Virus record (IMG/VR): IMGVR_UViG_3300031669_000001
Location: 250,001 to 314,000 of that record
Source of the DNA: a virus
Length of the DNA stretch: 64,000 nt
Strand: one strand, 5' to 3'
This document shows positions 17,380-25,520 of the stretch, piece after piece. Position numbers and translations under genes: made by a program. How positions within the stretch are numbered: the first letter of the stretch is position 1; each line of letters opens with the position of its first letter. The notes below the pieces were generated by a model. The model was not told where the DNA came from, ran no database searches, and saw nothing but the letters and a program-made list of their open reading frames with translations.

Positions 17380-17585
17380 AAGAGTGAAAAGAAGGACTTG
17401 ACTAGATCAGAAAGGCTGTAAACTACGCCTACGATTAAGAACCAGATTCCGAGGATACTTGCTGCGATGTTGAAGAGCGTTTGATTTTCAGAAGAGTTTT
17501 TCACCACTGAACTTTGACTCGTTCTCAATATCAAGAACATGATAATTACAGCGATGATGATTGCAGCGTTGAAAAAAGAAAACAT
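17376..17585 (-). CDS. Small two-helix membrane protein
   Basis: A 69-residue protein with two hydrophobic helices (AAIIIAVIIMFLIL and ASILGIWFLIVGVVYSL). Its ribosome site AGGGGA sits in the 3' arm of a weak leader stem (CCCTA/TAGGG), and the promoter at 17615-17643 is just upstream. Function unknown. Confidence 0.65.
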   Translation of the reverse strand: MFSFFNAAIIIAVIIMFLILRTSQSSVVKNSSENQTLFNIAASILGIWFLIVGVVYSLSDLVKSFFSLL

Positions 17586-17614
17586 TCAAATCCCCTAAAA
17601 TTATTCTAGGGAAG

Positions 17615-17643
17615 ATTATAACATTGCGCTGTTAACTTGTACA
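17615..17643 (-). promoter_or_regulatory. Promoter before the two-helix membrane gene
   Basis: On the minus strand TGTACA (17638-17643) and TATAAT (17615-17620) are 17 bases apart, with TG one base before the -10 (TGTTATAAT). Confidence 0.65.
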
Positions 17644-17650
17644 TTTGCCC

Positions 17651-17947
17651 CTAGTAATCTGGCTTCCGCTTTTTGTGTGAATGACGAATGACGAATGGCT
17701 CTAAGGTGAATTCTTCTTTGAGACCAAATTCTTTGATTTGTTCATCAGTAAGTCTTCCAATGATCGGATCTTCTTCTACTTTGATCTTTGGATTTGCAGG
17801 AATACAGATTGCTTTCCTACTTCTATTAGGATAGATTCCGTATTGATGTGATCGATAAATGCAGTCCTGTTGTGTTTCGAAGCTGCTAGCGAATTCTGGC
17901 ACTAGAGTTCTACCGTATAGCACAAAGATGATCAGGACTGTGTTCAT
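17651..17947 (-). CDS. Probable exported small protein
   Basis: A 98-residue protein from the ATG at 17947 (GGTGA five bases upstream; a GTG start three codons earlier is possible). The N-terminal MNTVLIIFVLYG is hydrophobic like a short signal anchor, followed by a soluble, cysteine-containing region and a basic C-terminus. No family recognised. Confidence 0.55.
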   Translation of the reverse strand: MNTVLIIFVLYGRTLVPEFASSFETQQDCIYRSHQYGIYPNRSRKAICIPANPKIKVEEDPIIGRLTDEQIKEFGLKEEFTLEPFVIRHSHKKRKPDY

Positions 17948-18049
17948 AGGAGTCACCAGAGCTTACCACATAATTTTGTTATATGGTACTATGTCTTAGT
18001 TTTGAGAGTGACGCAGAGATGATTCTGTCGGGTTGATTTATTATTCAAA

Positions 18050-18214
18050 TCAATTACTTGGTTTAGCTGGTGAACATTTCAGATTATCTATCCAAGCAGA
18101 GCTGACTGTTGTTCCATGTAGTCTGCATTGAGTCTGTATGTCATGTTCATGTGAGTACGCACCAATGTAAAGTAGCGAGATAGCAACGGCAGTGAACAGA
18201 AAAATTTTCATCAT
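18050..18214 (-). CDS. Small exported peptide (54 aa)
   Basis: An ORF with an excellent ribosome site (AAGGAGAAA ATG ATG). It starts MMKIFLFTAVAISLLYIGAY, a signal-peptide-like helix, and has two cysteines in the mature part (QTQCRLHG and NLKCSPAK), which may form a disulfide in the periplasm. Function unknown. Confidence 0.65.
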   Translation of the reverse strand: MMKIFLFTAVAISLLYIGAYSHEHDIQTQCRLHGTTVSSAWIDNLKCSPAKPSN

Positions 18215-18221
18215 TTTCTCC

Positions 18222-18557
18222 TTACCAACTAATCTCGATCATCAGCTCGTCTCCGCGATCGAGATTAAAATGTTTCATCAGCCCAGCGTTAAACTGTCTG
18301 AGCACCTCTTCATCCTCATCCTCATCCTCAATTACACAGTAATCTACCGTGCAGTCATTTCCTGGAAAGTCGATGCAATCCAATACATTATTAACCCATA
18401 TCCTGTCATAGCCTTCATGCGCTACAATGTACATCGCAACCTTGAAGAACTCATAAACTGTTACGACCTTTGGCTCTGGCTTGTCGCACATAGGGCAGTA
18501 TTGGACGTAATGCATTTCCATTTTACCGCCGCATTTGGGGCATTGATCGTAATTCAA
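18222..18557 (-). CDS. Zinc-ribbon protein (111 aa)
   Basis: The N-terminus carries two Cys pairs, CPKCGG and CPMCDK, forming a zinc ribbon. The middle is helical and the C-terminal part acidic (VIEDEDEDEEVL). It overlaps the topoisomerase subunit gene by four bases, so it is translated with it. It could bind nucleic acid or a protein partner; specific role unknown. Confidence 0.7.
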   Translation of the reverse strand: MNYDQCPKCGGKMEMHYVQYCPMCDKPEPKVVTVYEFFKVAMYIVAHEGYDRIWVNNVLDCIDFPGNDCTVDYCVIEDEDEDEEVLRQFNAGLMKHFNLDRGDELMIEISW

Positions 18558-19933
18558 AATTTTAACTCCATCAATTCACGACGGTACATCTTCGGCGCGG
18601 TGTCTGATTCCAGGTTTTGCAGCTTCTTGCGCTCTGCTTCAAGCTTCTTCAGCAGCTCTTCCACGTTATCTTTCGTCAGAGTCCAGATTGACATTCCAAG
18701 CAGACGTTCTGGTTGAGTGAACGCGTTCACCGTTAACAGCTCGAGAAGTTCTTTCTTTCCAGCGTTGCGGAACTCTTGAGTGCGAGCGAGGTAGAACTCA
18801 ATGAAGCGAACAACCTCTTCAAGCCAAACGATCTGTGCTTTCGTTATCTCGATTTGCTTGCTGCGACGATCTTCGTAACGCTCTAGACGCCAAGTTACAA
18901 AAGCTGCCAGAAGCTTCTCGACAGACTCATACTTCTCGATGACTCCGTCAGGATTCCACACCGTCAGATTTTCTGTGTCGCGAGCTTCAAGCTTCAAGAG
19001 CTTTAGTATCTCGGCATTCTCAAGCATTGTGGTGGTACGTGGAGCTTTGATGATGAAGTCAAAGCCATTGTCGTCCGACGCGTTCTTGAAGCTCTTGATG
19101 ATCTCTTTATCCTCAAGCTTGAAGAGAATTTCTTCATACTTGTCACTTTGGACTCCAACGGGAAGCTCAACAACTCTGATCTCAGTGGTGTTGACTTTCT
19201 CGAAGACTCCAGTAACCTTCACTTGATTGTTTGTCTTGTCACGTTCAACCTTGCCGATGAAATCACTCCACCAAGGTACGAGTTCACCATCTGTAAGCTT
19301 CTTGCCGTCGATCAACTTGATCACTGCATGCTTCAGATCGTCAGGCTTGTAGGCGAAGATTCGAGTAGCGTGCCCGGTACCCATACCTTCTGCACCATTC
19401 AGAAGAACAACTGGTAGAATAGGGATGAAGTATTTTGGCTCTATCTTGATGTCACCAACCTTGCGCTGCTCGAGGATGATGTCATCTTCTTTCTTGAAGA
19501 TCTTGCGGAAGTTTTCATGAATCTTCGTTTCGATGTAACGAGGAGCAGAAGCTCCATGAGAACGGCGAGAACCGAACTGTCCATCAGGAACGAGGAAGTT
19601 CATGTTGTTGCTACCTGCAAAGTCTTGCGCGAGACCGACGATGGTACCTTGCATTGAACCGATACCATGATGGTAGTCTGTACATGCAGCACATGATGCC
19701 GAGACTCGCTCGACGGTGATCAGTCCTGCATTTTCACCACGATCGAGCATACCCCATAGAGCTTTGCGTTGTGCTTCCTTGAAGCCATCGCCGATGAATG
19801 GAATTCCACGAACGTTGCTGTGAGCGCTGTAAAGACGAAGCGAGTTATTGAAGAAGTCATGTGCTGACATCTCAACAAGCTTTGCTGCATTAAGACCAAA
19901 ATCTAAAAGAGGTTTACTCAAAAGAATCTCCAT
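18554..19933 (-). CDS. DNA topoisomerase II medium subunit (gp52-like)
   Basis: A 459-residue homologue of T4 gp52 and the GyrA/ParC breakage-reunion domain. FIGDGFKEAQRKALWGM matches the DNA-gate region; SAPRYIETKI contains the Tyr that attacks DNA; NGAEGMGTGHAT is a conserved loop. It lacks the GyrA C-terminal wrapping domain, as in T4. With the gp39-like subunit at 21219-23150 it forms a type IIA enzyme for replication. The start is uncertain: ATG at 19933, or TTG five codons later behind GGAG. Confidence 0.93.
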   Translation of the reverse strand: MEILLSKPLLDFGLNAAKLVEMSAHDFFNNSLRLYSAHSNVRGIPFIGDGFKEAQRKALWGMLDRGENAGLITVERVSASCAACTDYHHGIGSMQGTIVGLAQDFAGSNNMNFLVPDGQFGSRRSHGASAPRYIETKIHENFRKIFKKEDDIILEQRKVGDIKIEPKYFIPILPVVLLNGAEGMGTGHATRIFAYKPDDLKHAVIKLIDGKKLTDGELVPWWSDFIGKVERDKTNNQVKVTGVFEKVNTTEIRVVELPVGVQSDKYEEILFKLEDKEIIKSFKNASDDNGFDFIIKAPRTTTMLENAEILKLLKLEARDTENLTVWNPDGVIEKYESVEKLLAAFVTWRLERYEDRRSKQIEITKAQIVWLEEVVRFIEFYLARTQEFRNAGKKELLELLTVNAFTQPERLLGMSIWTLTKDNVEELLKKLEAERKKLQNLESDTAPKMYRRELMELKF

Positions 19934-20099
19934 AAGTTCCGTTATTCATTACATCTTCGATTGCAACCATAGTCTCATCATCGATGCAAAGCTTCTTCTG
20001 CTCTAAGCTTCTACAATCTCTACAAGAACAGTTGCGATGCTTTCTTGCCGCCTTTTCAGCGTCAGATAAGACAATATAATTTCCATTGATGTCAAACAT
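19914..20099 (-). CDS. Hypothetical protein (61 aa)
   Basis: A small protein started at the ATG at 20099 with a clear GGAGG site. It has a cysteine cluster (CSCRDCRSLEQKKLC) that could bind a metal. It overlaps the topoisomerase subunit by 20 bases. A promoter lies at 20119-20147. Confidence 0.6.
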   Translation of the reverse strand: MFDINGNYIVLSDAEKAARKHRNCSCRDCRSLEQKKLCIDDETMVAIEDVMNNGTYGDSFE

Positions 20100-20118
20100 A
20101 TAACCTCCGTAATGAGTA

Positions 20119-20147
20119 ATTATATCACAGTTCAACGCGAATTGAAA
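20119..20147 (-). promoter_or_regulatory. Promoter-like site before the topoisomerase subunit operon
   Basis: The minus strand has an extended -10 TGATATAAT (hexamer 20119-20124) and a weaker -35 TTTCAA 17 bases upstream, inside the 3' end of the preceding gene. Confidence 0.5.
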
Positions 20148-20389
20148 CACTTTTTACGAATGATTGGATGACCTTTCAACCGAATCAAGAATCTTCTGAG
20201 GCTCTTGTAGCGTAACCATCTAGAGTTCATCTTCAAATCAACGCCAGGTTCAAACTTGATGTAGCCTTTGTAGTACTCAATGTACGGCCTTTTAACGTAC
20301 GTCATCTTTCTCGCAGAAAGCCCTATAGCTTTCTGCGTTGTTGTTCTCGCACGTAAAATTAACCTGCGTTTGATTCGACGACGTTTCAT
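20132..20389 (-). CDS. Very basic hypothetical protein (85 aa)
   Basis: A strongly Arg/Lys-rich protein (starts MKRRRIKRRLILRARTTTQK), probably binding nucleic acid or ribosomes; no family recognised. It is coupled by ATGA to the upstream 52-aa membrane gene. Confidence 0.6.
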   Translation of the reverse strand: MKRRRIKRRLILRARTTTQKAIGLSARKMTYVKRPYIEYYKGYIKFEPGVDLKMNSRWLRYKSLRRFLIRLKGHPIIRKKCFNSR

Positions 20390-20544
20390 CTTCCTTGGTT
20401 ATTTGCTTTGTTCATACCAAGTATTGCAGCGTACAGAATAACTCCAATGCCAGCAGTTGTCAACCCTCCGCTTATTGAGTTTCCCGATAATCCAAGACCT
20501 ACTGACAGTAGGGTGAGTCCAACAAAGTATATGAGAGTCAACAT
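20386..20544 (-). CDS. Small two-helix membrane protein (52 aa)
   Basis: A 52-residue ORF, MLTLIYFVGLTLLSVG followed by a second hydrophobic segment TAGIGVILYAAILG. A ribosome site CGGAG precedes the ATG, and the stop overlaps the next start as ATGA. Both features make it a credible gene although it is short. Function unknown. Confidence 0.65.
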   Translation of the reverse strand: MLTLIYFVGLTLLSVGLGLSGNSISGGLTTAGIGVILYAAILGMNKANNQGR

Positions 20545-20546
20545 GA

Positions 20547-20882
20547 TTACTCCGATTTAAGTTCAAATTCTTCTAGAAAAACATCAACGACTGGAGGATT
20601 GGTAACAGGACCATCGCTCTGCATTACGTGGGTGTCTGTTTGAGATGTGTTGTTGGCAAAGCGAACATCATACTCACATACCCTATCAGCATAAACACCA
20701 CAGTAAACTTTTACCACTTGGCCTTTAGCATTCGTTAAAACGCTGCGAACGAAATCACCGCGATGCCACTTTGGAATTGGGTCTGGGGTGTTATCGCAGC
20801 CAGACAATGCACCCAAAATGCAGATGAGTGCTATGAAGGGTATGTAGTATCGAGGAGTATCTACCATCTCATGTAATGTCAT
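20547..20882 (-). CDS. Putative lipoprotein (111 aa)
   Basis: The N-terminus has a hydrophobic helix ending in a lipobox-like LGALSGC, so the protein is probably lipidated at that Cys and anchored in the envelope. The mature part is short and beta-prone (GDFVRSVLTNAKGQVVKVYC). Possible roles include altering the host envelope during infection; nothing more specific is visible. Confidence 0.65.
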   Translation of the reverse strand: MTLHEMVDTPRYYIPFIALICILGALSGCDNTPDPIPKWHRGDFVRSVLTNAKGQVVKVYCGVYADRVCEYDVRFANNTSQTDTHVMQSDGPVTNPPVVDVFLEEFELKSE

Positions 20883-20898
20883 TTTGATTCCTTTTGTT

Positions 20899-21219
20899 TC
20901 ATGAATAGAAAAGTCTGAAGTAGCGTTTTTTGTCGCTGTTTATCAAATACGTCAGAGGCGCGATATCTTCCCATAAGACACCAGAAGGATCGTGAATTTC
21001 ATCACGCTTATCAGGAAACAATATCCTGCAGATTTGGCGTATTTGTCCGATCGTAGTCGTTTCAGGAACGATAATAGCGGCACTCTCATTGAATGAGATC
21101 AAGGTAATGCAGATACCATCAGGCATGATGCCGAGAACGTATTTTGTTCGGAGAAGCTTATTAGCTTCTTCCAAATCAAAGAACATTCCCTCTCTAGTTT
21201 CTAGTGTAATCTTGCTCAT
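20899..21219 (-). CDS. Hypothetical protein (106 aa)
   Basis: A soluble protein of unknown family, sharing one base with the stop codon of the gp39-like gene, which suggests co-translation with the topoisomerase subunit. Confidence 0.65.
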   Translation of the reverse strand: MSKITLETREGMFFDLEEANKLLRTKYVLGIMPDGICITLISFNESAAIIVPETTTIGQIRQICRILFPDKRDEIHDPSGVLWEDIAPLTYLINSDKKRYFRLFYS

Positions 21220-23150
21220 TATTCAAAGCTGCTGAAGTAGTTAATATTGTTTAGCCATTCTTTGCGCTCGTCTGCTTGACTTCCACGGAAGGCGAGTTCT
21301 AATCCCTTGAAGTCTACATCTTCGAGCTTGCCAACTCGGCAGAGGTAGCTCTCACGATTTTCCAGAATCTGTTTGAATCGTGCGGTCTTGAACTTACCAA
21401 GTCCTTTGAAACGAGCAGCTTCATGCTTAGGAGCAGTCTTGGCCCACTCTTCGTAGGATTCGTCAGTCATGAACTCGATCTCCTTACCCTTGACCGTTGC
21501 AATGACCAGCGGGGTGTTCATGCGGTATATGATGCCGAGTTCGAAGAGCTCTGGCCAGAAGTAAGCGAAGAAGTTTATGAGCAGAGAACCAACGTGGAAG
21601 CCGTCCAAGTCTTGGTCGGACAAGATGATGATCTTACCGAACCGAAGGTCTTTCACGCTCTTGACTGGAACACCAATCTTCAAGCCTGTGATCTTCAGGA
21701 TGCTCTTGATCTCGTTGTTGCCGTTGTCTTCTTTTTCCTTATCTTTTTTCTTACCGCCGATTACTCGCTTCAAGTCCACATCCATGACGTTCAACGGTTT
21801 CCCCTTTAACGCGAAGCTGCCAATGTAAGGGTTCTTTCCGCGAGCTTCATGAATTGACTTACGAGCTGAGTCACCTTCTGTCAGGTAGAGTTCGCAAAGG
21901 TGACGGTGATGATCTTCCATCGCGTCAGAGAACTTGTCAACGCGCCGCGGGTTACCCTTGTCGATGTCCTTGCTAAGTTCTTTCAATTGACGCATCTCTT
22001 CAGCTTTAGCTTTCGCTTCTGCCCAAAGCAGAACGCGATCAACGATGCCAGAATCGATGACTCGCTTGATAAACTTGTCCGTTGGTTCCCATGCAGTCTT
22101 GTATTCTTTGATCTCGGTGATCAGATTTTCTTTGGTCTGCGAATCATAGCGAGGGCGAACTATTGACGCGTTGATGAACACCTGCATGTGAGCTTGAATT
22201 TGAGTAGGGATAACGTCAATCTTGTGCTTCTTGTTGATGTACTCACGGAGTTTCACTGCGATCTGAGACCAGACGTAAAATAGGTGGGTACCACCTTGCA
22301 AAGTCTCCGTAGTGTTGACGAATGAGACGTGCTGAAATCCATCGTCAGAAGCCGCAACACCGATCTGCCAGTTACCATTATCGTCATACTCAAACTTGTC
22401 AGTGTAGAGGCTGATGTAATCTTTGAATGAAGCGATCCGGATCTGTTCGCCGTTAAGATACACCTTCAGCTTAGGATTACACCCAGCTACATCGTAGACT
22501 CTCTTCACGAGTTTGCTATAGTTGTCATCATCAAGCTTGGTATCTATGTGGGCGTAATCTGGTGTGTAGGTAATCTTGGTGAAGCCTTTACCATTACCAT
22601 CAGTGATCTTTGGATCGGTCTTATCCATCATGTTGTTAGTCCAAGTTTGCTTGAACTTCTTCTTGCCGTCAGAAGATTCAACGGTGAAGGATGTGGAGAA
22701 GATGTTGGTGAGAGATGCACCTTCACCATTTTGGCCTGCGCCTGTTGAGTCTTCAGTATCGTCGAAGTTTGAACCTGAACGCAGGTAACCAAAGATCAGA
22801 GTTGGGACGTACTCGTCATATTCTTTATGCTTGACGACTGGAATTCCACCATTATCCCAAACCGTTATCTCGCCTGTAGGCTGATCAATGTCAACTTTGA
22901 TGACGTCCAGGTGCTTTCCTTCTGGACGCTTTGAGTGATCGACTGCGTTTGAGATGACTTCATCGAAAAGCTTGATGAGGCCAGGATTGTAGGTTATCTC
23001 TCGCTTGGTCATAGATGAACCATTCAGGATCACCCAAGATTCAGCTGTGTGGGGTTTGACTGAGCCAATGTATCGACCTGGTCGAATCAGAACATGCTCA
23101 ACATCTGAGAGTTTACGATATGTAGTTTCAATTGTTTTATTTTTTGTCAT
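21219..23150 (-). CDS. DNA topoisomerase II large subunit (gp39-like)
   Basis: A 643-residue GyrB-type subunit. The N-terminal GHKL ATPase is seen in ELFDEVISNAVDHS-like text (LFDEVISNAVDHSKRPEG) and VWDNGGIPV. The Toprim part has YLTEGDSA (catalytic Glu) and ILSDQDLDGFHVGSLL (metal-binding Asp pair). Like other T4 relatives outside T4 itself, it is not split into gp39 and gp60. It pairs with the gp52-like subunit. Its leader has a CACAT/ATGTG stem that includes the GTGAGAAA ribosome region. Confidence 0.95.
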   Translation of the reverse strand: MTKNKTIETTYRKLSDVEHVLIRPGRYIGSVKPHTAESWVILNGSSMTKREITYNPGLIKLFDEVISNAVDHSKRPEGKHLDVIKVDIDQPTGEITVWDNGGIPVVKHKEYDEYVPTLIFGYLRSGSNFDDTEDSTGAGQNGEGASLTNIFSTSFTVESSDGKKKFKQTWTNNMMDKTDPKITDGNGKGFTKITYTPDYAHIDTKLDDDNYSKLVKRVYDVAGCNPKLKVYLNGEQIRIASFKDYISLYTDKFEYDDNGNWQIGVAASDDGFQHVSFVNTTETLQGGTHLFYVWSQIAVKLREYINKKHKIDVIPTQIQAHMQVFINASIVRPRYDSQTKENLITEIKEYKTAWEPTDKFIKRVIDSGIVDRVLLWAEAKAKAEEMRQLKELSKDIDKGNPRRVDKFSDAMEDHHRHLCELYLTEGDSARKSIHEARGKNPYIGSFALKGKPLNVMDVDLKRVIGGKKKDKEKEDNGNNEIKSILKITGLKIGVPVKSVKDLRFGKIIILSDQDLDGFHVGSLLINFFAYFWPELFELGIIYRMNTPLVIATVKGKEIEFMTDESYEEWAKTAPKHEAARFKGLGKFKTARFKQILENRESYLCRVGKLEDVDFKGLELAFRGSQADERKEWLNNINYFSSFE

Positions 23151-23179
23151 TTTCTCACATTTCTATAGCTAAGATGTGT

Positions 23180-23208
23180 ATTATATCACAAATCGCGTTA
23201 AAAGGTAA
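23180..23208 (-). promoter_or_regulatory. Promoter for the topoisomerase large subunit
   Basis: The minus strand has an extended -10 TGATATAAT (hexamer 23180-23185) and a -35 TTACCT at 23203-23208, 17 bases away, within the 3' end of the preceding gene. Confidence 0.6.
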
Positions 23209-23821
23209 ATTTATTTTGGTTGACATTTATGTCTACCATCATTCCGAGCTCTCTTGCTTCATCCCTGAGATATCGACCTTCATCTTTTGTTGAATCTCTG
23301 TAGTAAGGTTTTGCATCTTTCCACAGTAACTGCTGATCAACAACGTTGCTGTCGATTAGTAGCCAAGGTACTATGAACTTTCTACCATCATTTTCTTTCA
23401 CGTAGAAGGAGATGATGTAGTCGTACTTTTTCCAGTAAGTGAAGAGCTGATCATCCATGCTCTTGCTGCTAAAGCAGAACAGGAATGGGAAGCTTTTACC
23501 TTTAAACTTGATCTCGCACTTTGCGCCTTCAACTTCAACGTCCCAGTAGAACTGTTTAGTTTTTGGTTCATCATTGTGAACAACGTTGACACCCGCATCC
23601 TTCAACGCGTTGTAGATACCATGTTCTCCAAGCTCTCCGACTTGAGTAGATCGAATGACATCTTTTAGCGATCGTGCGTCACTTCCATATTGCGCGTAGA
23701 AGATCTTTGACTTCTCAAGAACTTCAGCTTCAAACGCTGGATCGCTTTCGATGTCAGTTACGTCAATCGGTTTGGAAAGCACCTCTCGGATGAGAAGCGC
23801 CGTTGGATGATCAAGCTTCAT
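23198..23821 (-). CDS. Putative PD-(D/E)XK nuclease-fold protein (207 aa)
   Basis: A protein with a possible restriction-endonuclease-like core: GELGEHGIYNAL supplies a helix with an acidic residue, and WDVEVEGAKCEIKFKGKS gives the D-x(n)-E-x-K pattern. Flanking beta strands (YDYIISFYVK, KFIVPWLLI) fit the fold. It could cut DNA or be a degenerate relative. It overlaps the upstream gene by four bases. Confidence 0.55.
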   Translation of the reverse strand: MKLDHPTALLIREVLSKPIDVTDIESDPAFEAEVLEKSKIFYAQYGSDARSLKDVIRSTQVGELGEHGIYNALKDAGVNVVHNDEPKTKQFYWDVEVEGAKCEIKFKGKSFPFLFCFSSKSMDDQLFTYWKKYDYIISFYVKENDGRKFIVPWLLIDSNVVDQQLLWKDAKPYYRDSTKDEGRYLRDEARELGMMVDINVNQNKFTF

Positions 23822-24390
23822 CTTGCGAGTGGGCAGGATTTCATCATCGTTAGGAATCTACCTTCTGAGCTTTCTTTCGCGTAACGAGCCTTGATAACTC
23901 CATCCTTAACGAAGAAGTAATCCTCTTCGAGGTTGCCTGGGAGATAAAAGCCATTGTCGTACTCGCGGAAGGTATTGAACTGATCTGACATTCCAGTACC
24001 GTCTCCTAGAGAAGTTTCATGGACAAGATCTTTAGCTCTACGATAGGTGACAGCGTCGTAGATTTCTTCTGGCAAAATGATTCCCACGCCAGTCATGATT
24101 CCTTCTAGCGAGATGTCGTCTTCATAGAATGGTGCGTATGGAGCAACAAAGCTGAAGTCGTCAGCTTCTGCGTCCAAGAATTCCAGAATAGTTTTTGTAC
24201 CAATGCTTGGACCACCGTTCAAGACGATCATCGTCTTGTGGTTTTCAGCCCAATTGTAGATGAGAGAAGATTTATCGAAGTCGTACTTGTACTTGACAAA
24301 CATGTCACCCAGAACGTGACCTGACTGGATTCCCTGTTGGATGCTTGAGAGGTAGAAGTTGATGAAGGTGTATAGTCGAAGTTCGCTCAT
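23818..24390 (-). CDS. Pth2-fold-like protein (190 aa)
   Basis: The N-terminal half resembles peptidyl-tRNA hydrolase 2-type folds: a strand (LRLYTFINFYLSS), the Q-x-G-x-QSGH helix start (QQGIQSGHVLGDMFVKY), then WAENHKTMIVLNGG and EDDISLEGIMTGVGIILPEE. A clearer Pth2 is encoded at 60819-61211. Whether this one acts on peptidyl-tRNA is unknown; the catalytic residues cannot be assigned with certainty. Confidence 0.5.
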   Translation of the reverse strand: MSELRLYTFINFYLSSIQQGIQSGHVLGDMFVKYKYDFDKSSLIYNWAENHKTMIVLNGGPSIGTKTILEFLDAEADDFSFVAPYAPFYEDDISLEGIMTGVGIILPEEIYDAVTYRRAKDLVHETSLGDGTGMSDQFNTFREYDNGFYLPGNLEEDYFFVKDGVIKARYAKESSEGRFLTMMKSCPLAR

Positions 24391-24515
24391 GGTCTTTTTT
24401 ATGATTTAAGAGTGTTTGAAGGTGTTTGAAGCCGTCATCAAGAATCTTGTCCTTATCAGGACCATCAGGATGAGACTCAAGAGTCTTCAACCATTCTTTG
24501 TAGATTTTTTTCTTC
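24305..24515 (-). other. Possible -1 frameshift extension of the 66-aa gene
   Basis: In the -1 frame of the gene at 24477-24677 an open frame continues past its stop with protein-like text (KKIYKEWLKTLESHPDG, then DKDKILDDGFKHLQTLLNH). A slippery run A-AAA-AAT lies at about 24504-24511. The extension bridges an otherwise empty gap but then overlaps the next gene by 86 bases, so a decayed gene or chance ORF is equally possible. Confidence 0.25.
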
Positions 24516-24677
24516 AGAAACTCGTGTTGTTTGCTTCTTGTGAGTTGACTGTTTTCCTGCAAATGATCTGCTTAGTGCTCTCGAAAAAGCTTCATTCATA
24601 CGCAACATTCTTTTCTTTGCTGCTTCGTTTGCTTCTTGAAAAGCATTAAGTTCTTCGTTTTTCTTTTGAGAATCCAT
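24477..24677 (-). CDS. Hypothetical coiled protein (66 aa)
   Basis: A small charged helical protein started at the ATG at 24677, which has a strong GGAGG site; the in-frame ATG at 24716 has none. The sequence MDSQKKNEELNAFQEANEAA suggests a coiled coil. Promoter at 24750-24778. Function unknown. Confidence 0.6.
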   Translation of the reverse strand: MDSQKKNEELNAFQEANEAAKKRMLRMNEAFSRALSRSFAGKQSTHKKQTTRVSEEKNLQRMVEDS

Positions 24678-24749
24678 AATACCTCCAAATATGCAAAATA
24701 CGCATAGGAAAATCATAATAGACTAATTGATGGGGTCATTCATGCGACG

Positions 24750-24778
24750 ATTATAACACAGTACTCGTGAACAGTACA
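24750..24778 (-). promoter_or_regulatory. Promoter before the 66-aa gene
   Basis: The minus strand has TGTACT (24773-24778) and TATAAT (24750-24755), 17 bases apart, in the extended form TGTTATAAT. Confidence 0.65.
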
Positions 24779-24781
24779 ATG

Positions 24782-25225
24782 TTATTTGTAGAGCGCGATT
24801 TCTGCTTTAAGAGCTGCGATTTCTTTTTTAGTTTTCTCATCTTGAGGCTTAGTCTTTAATTCTTTCAACTTGCCCATCAGATAATCAACTTCATCTACAT
24901 TCTTGGTTTCGCCACCTTTTTTAACAGGAAGACCGCGCTTTACCTCTGTAGAACCGACTGGGTGATAAACATACTCTTGATATTCTTGCTTGCCTGACTT
25001 GAAGGCTTTCTTCTCAGTCTTATCGTTAACCTTATTGAAGACTACACCATGAACAACAAATTGTCTGATTCCATCTTTGCTCTTGAAGGAGTGGATGGAA
25101 GGCTTCTGAATGGAAAGGATGTTTTCATTTGGCTTGAATTTTTCACGAATAGCAGCGTCAAGCTCTGACATCTTGCTTTCTTCTAGAGTTTCAGATGCTT
25201 CTAGTAAAGTCTTTAGGATTGACAT
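24782..25225 (-). CDS. Late-expressed hypothetical protein with CTS-like N-terminus
   Basis: A 147-residue lysine-rich helical protein beginning MSILKTLLEASETLEESK. The L-x-x-LLE start and the late-promoter box TATAAATA 26 bases upstream suggest an internal virion protein targeted to the prohead, by analogy with T4 internal proteins. The C-terminus (EIAALKAEIALYK) is a probable coiled coil. No enzymatic motif. Confidence 0.6.
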   Translation of the reverse strand: MSILKTLLEASETLEESKMSELDAAIREKFKPNENILSIQKPSIHSFKSKDGIRQFVVHGVVFNKVNDKTEKKAFKSGKQEYQEYVYHPVGSTEVKRGLPVKKGGETKNVDEVDYLMGKLKELKTKPQDEKTKKEIAALKAEIALYK

Positions 25226-25250
25226 GGAGTACCTCTAAGTTTGATTGAGG

Positions 25251-25258
25251 TATTTATA
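25251..25258 (-). promoter_or_regulatory. Late-promoter box TATAAATA
   Basis: The minus strand reads TATAAATACCTC, an exact match to the T4 late -10 consensus, 26 bases upstream of the gene starting at 25225 and overlapping the end of the preceding gene. Confidence 0.65.
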
Positions 25259-25517
25259 GGAAGAATGGGGAATACTCTATCCCCCAACCATGCTCTAGGT
25301 CAAGACTTGCATCTTTGTAAGCTTGCCCAAAGTTTGAATTTCCAGACTGAGTCATTCTAAAAATTTGATCCTTTTTGATTTCTCGAATGCTAACCTCTAC
25401 CCACTCACCATCTTGAAAAATTTCAAAAACGGATTTATTGGTTGTAGGCTTTTTCTTTTTAACGTCAACATTCTTAACATCAATCGGTACAATCTTTTGC
25501 TCTGTTTTTGTGATCAT
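25254..25517 (-). CDS. Hypothetical protein (87 aa)
   Basis: A small protein with a lysine-rich N-terminal part (VKNVDVKKKKPTTNK) and a hydrophobic C-terminal end. No family recognised. The late promoter of the next gene lies inside its 3' end. Confidence 0.6.
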   Translation of the reverse strand: MITKTEQKIVPIDVKNVDVKKKKPTTNKSVFEIFQDGEWVEVSIREIKKDQIFRMTQSGNSNFGQAYKDASLDLEHGWGIEYSPFFL

Positions 25518-25520
25518 GAT

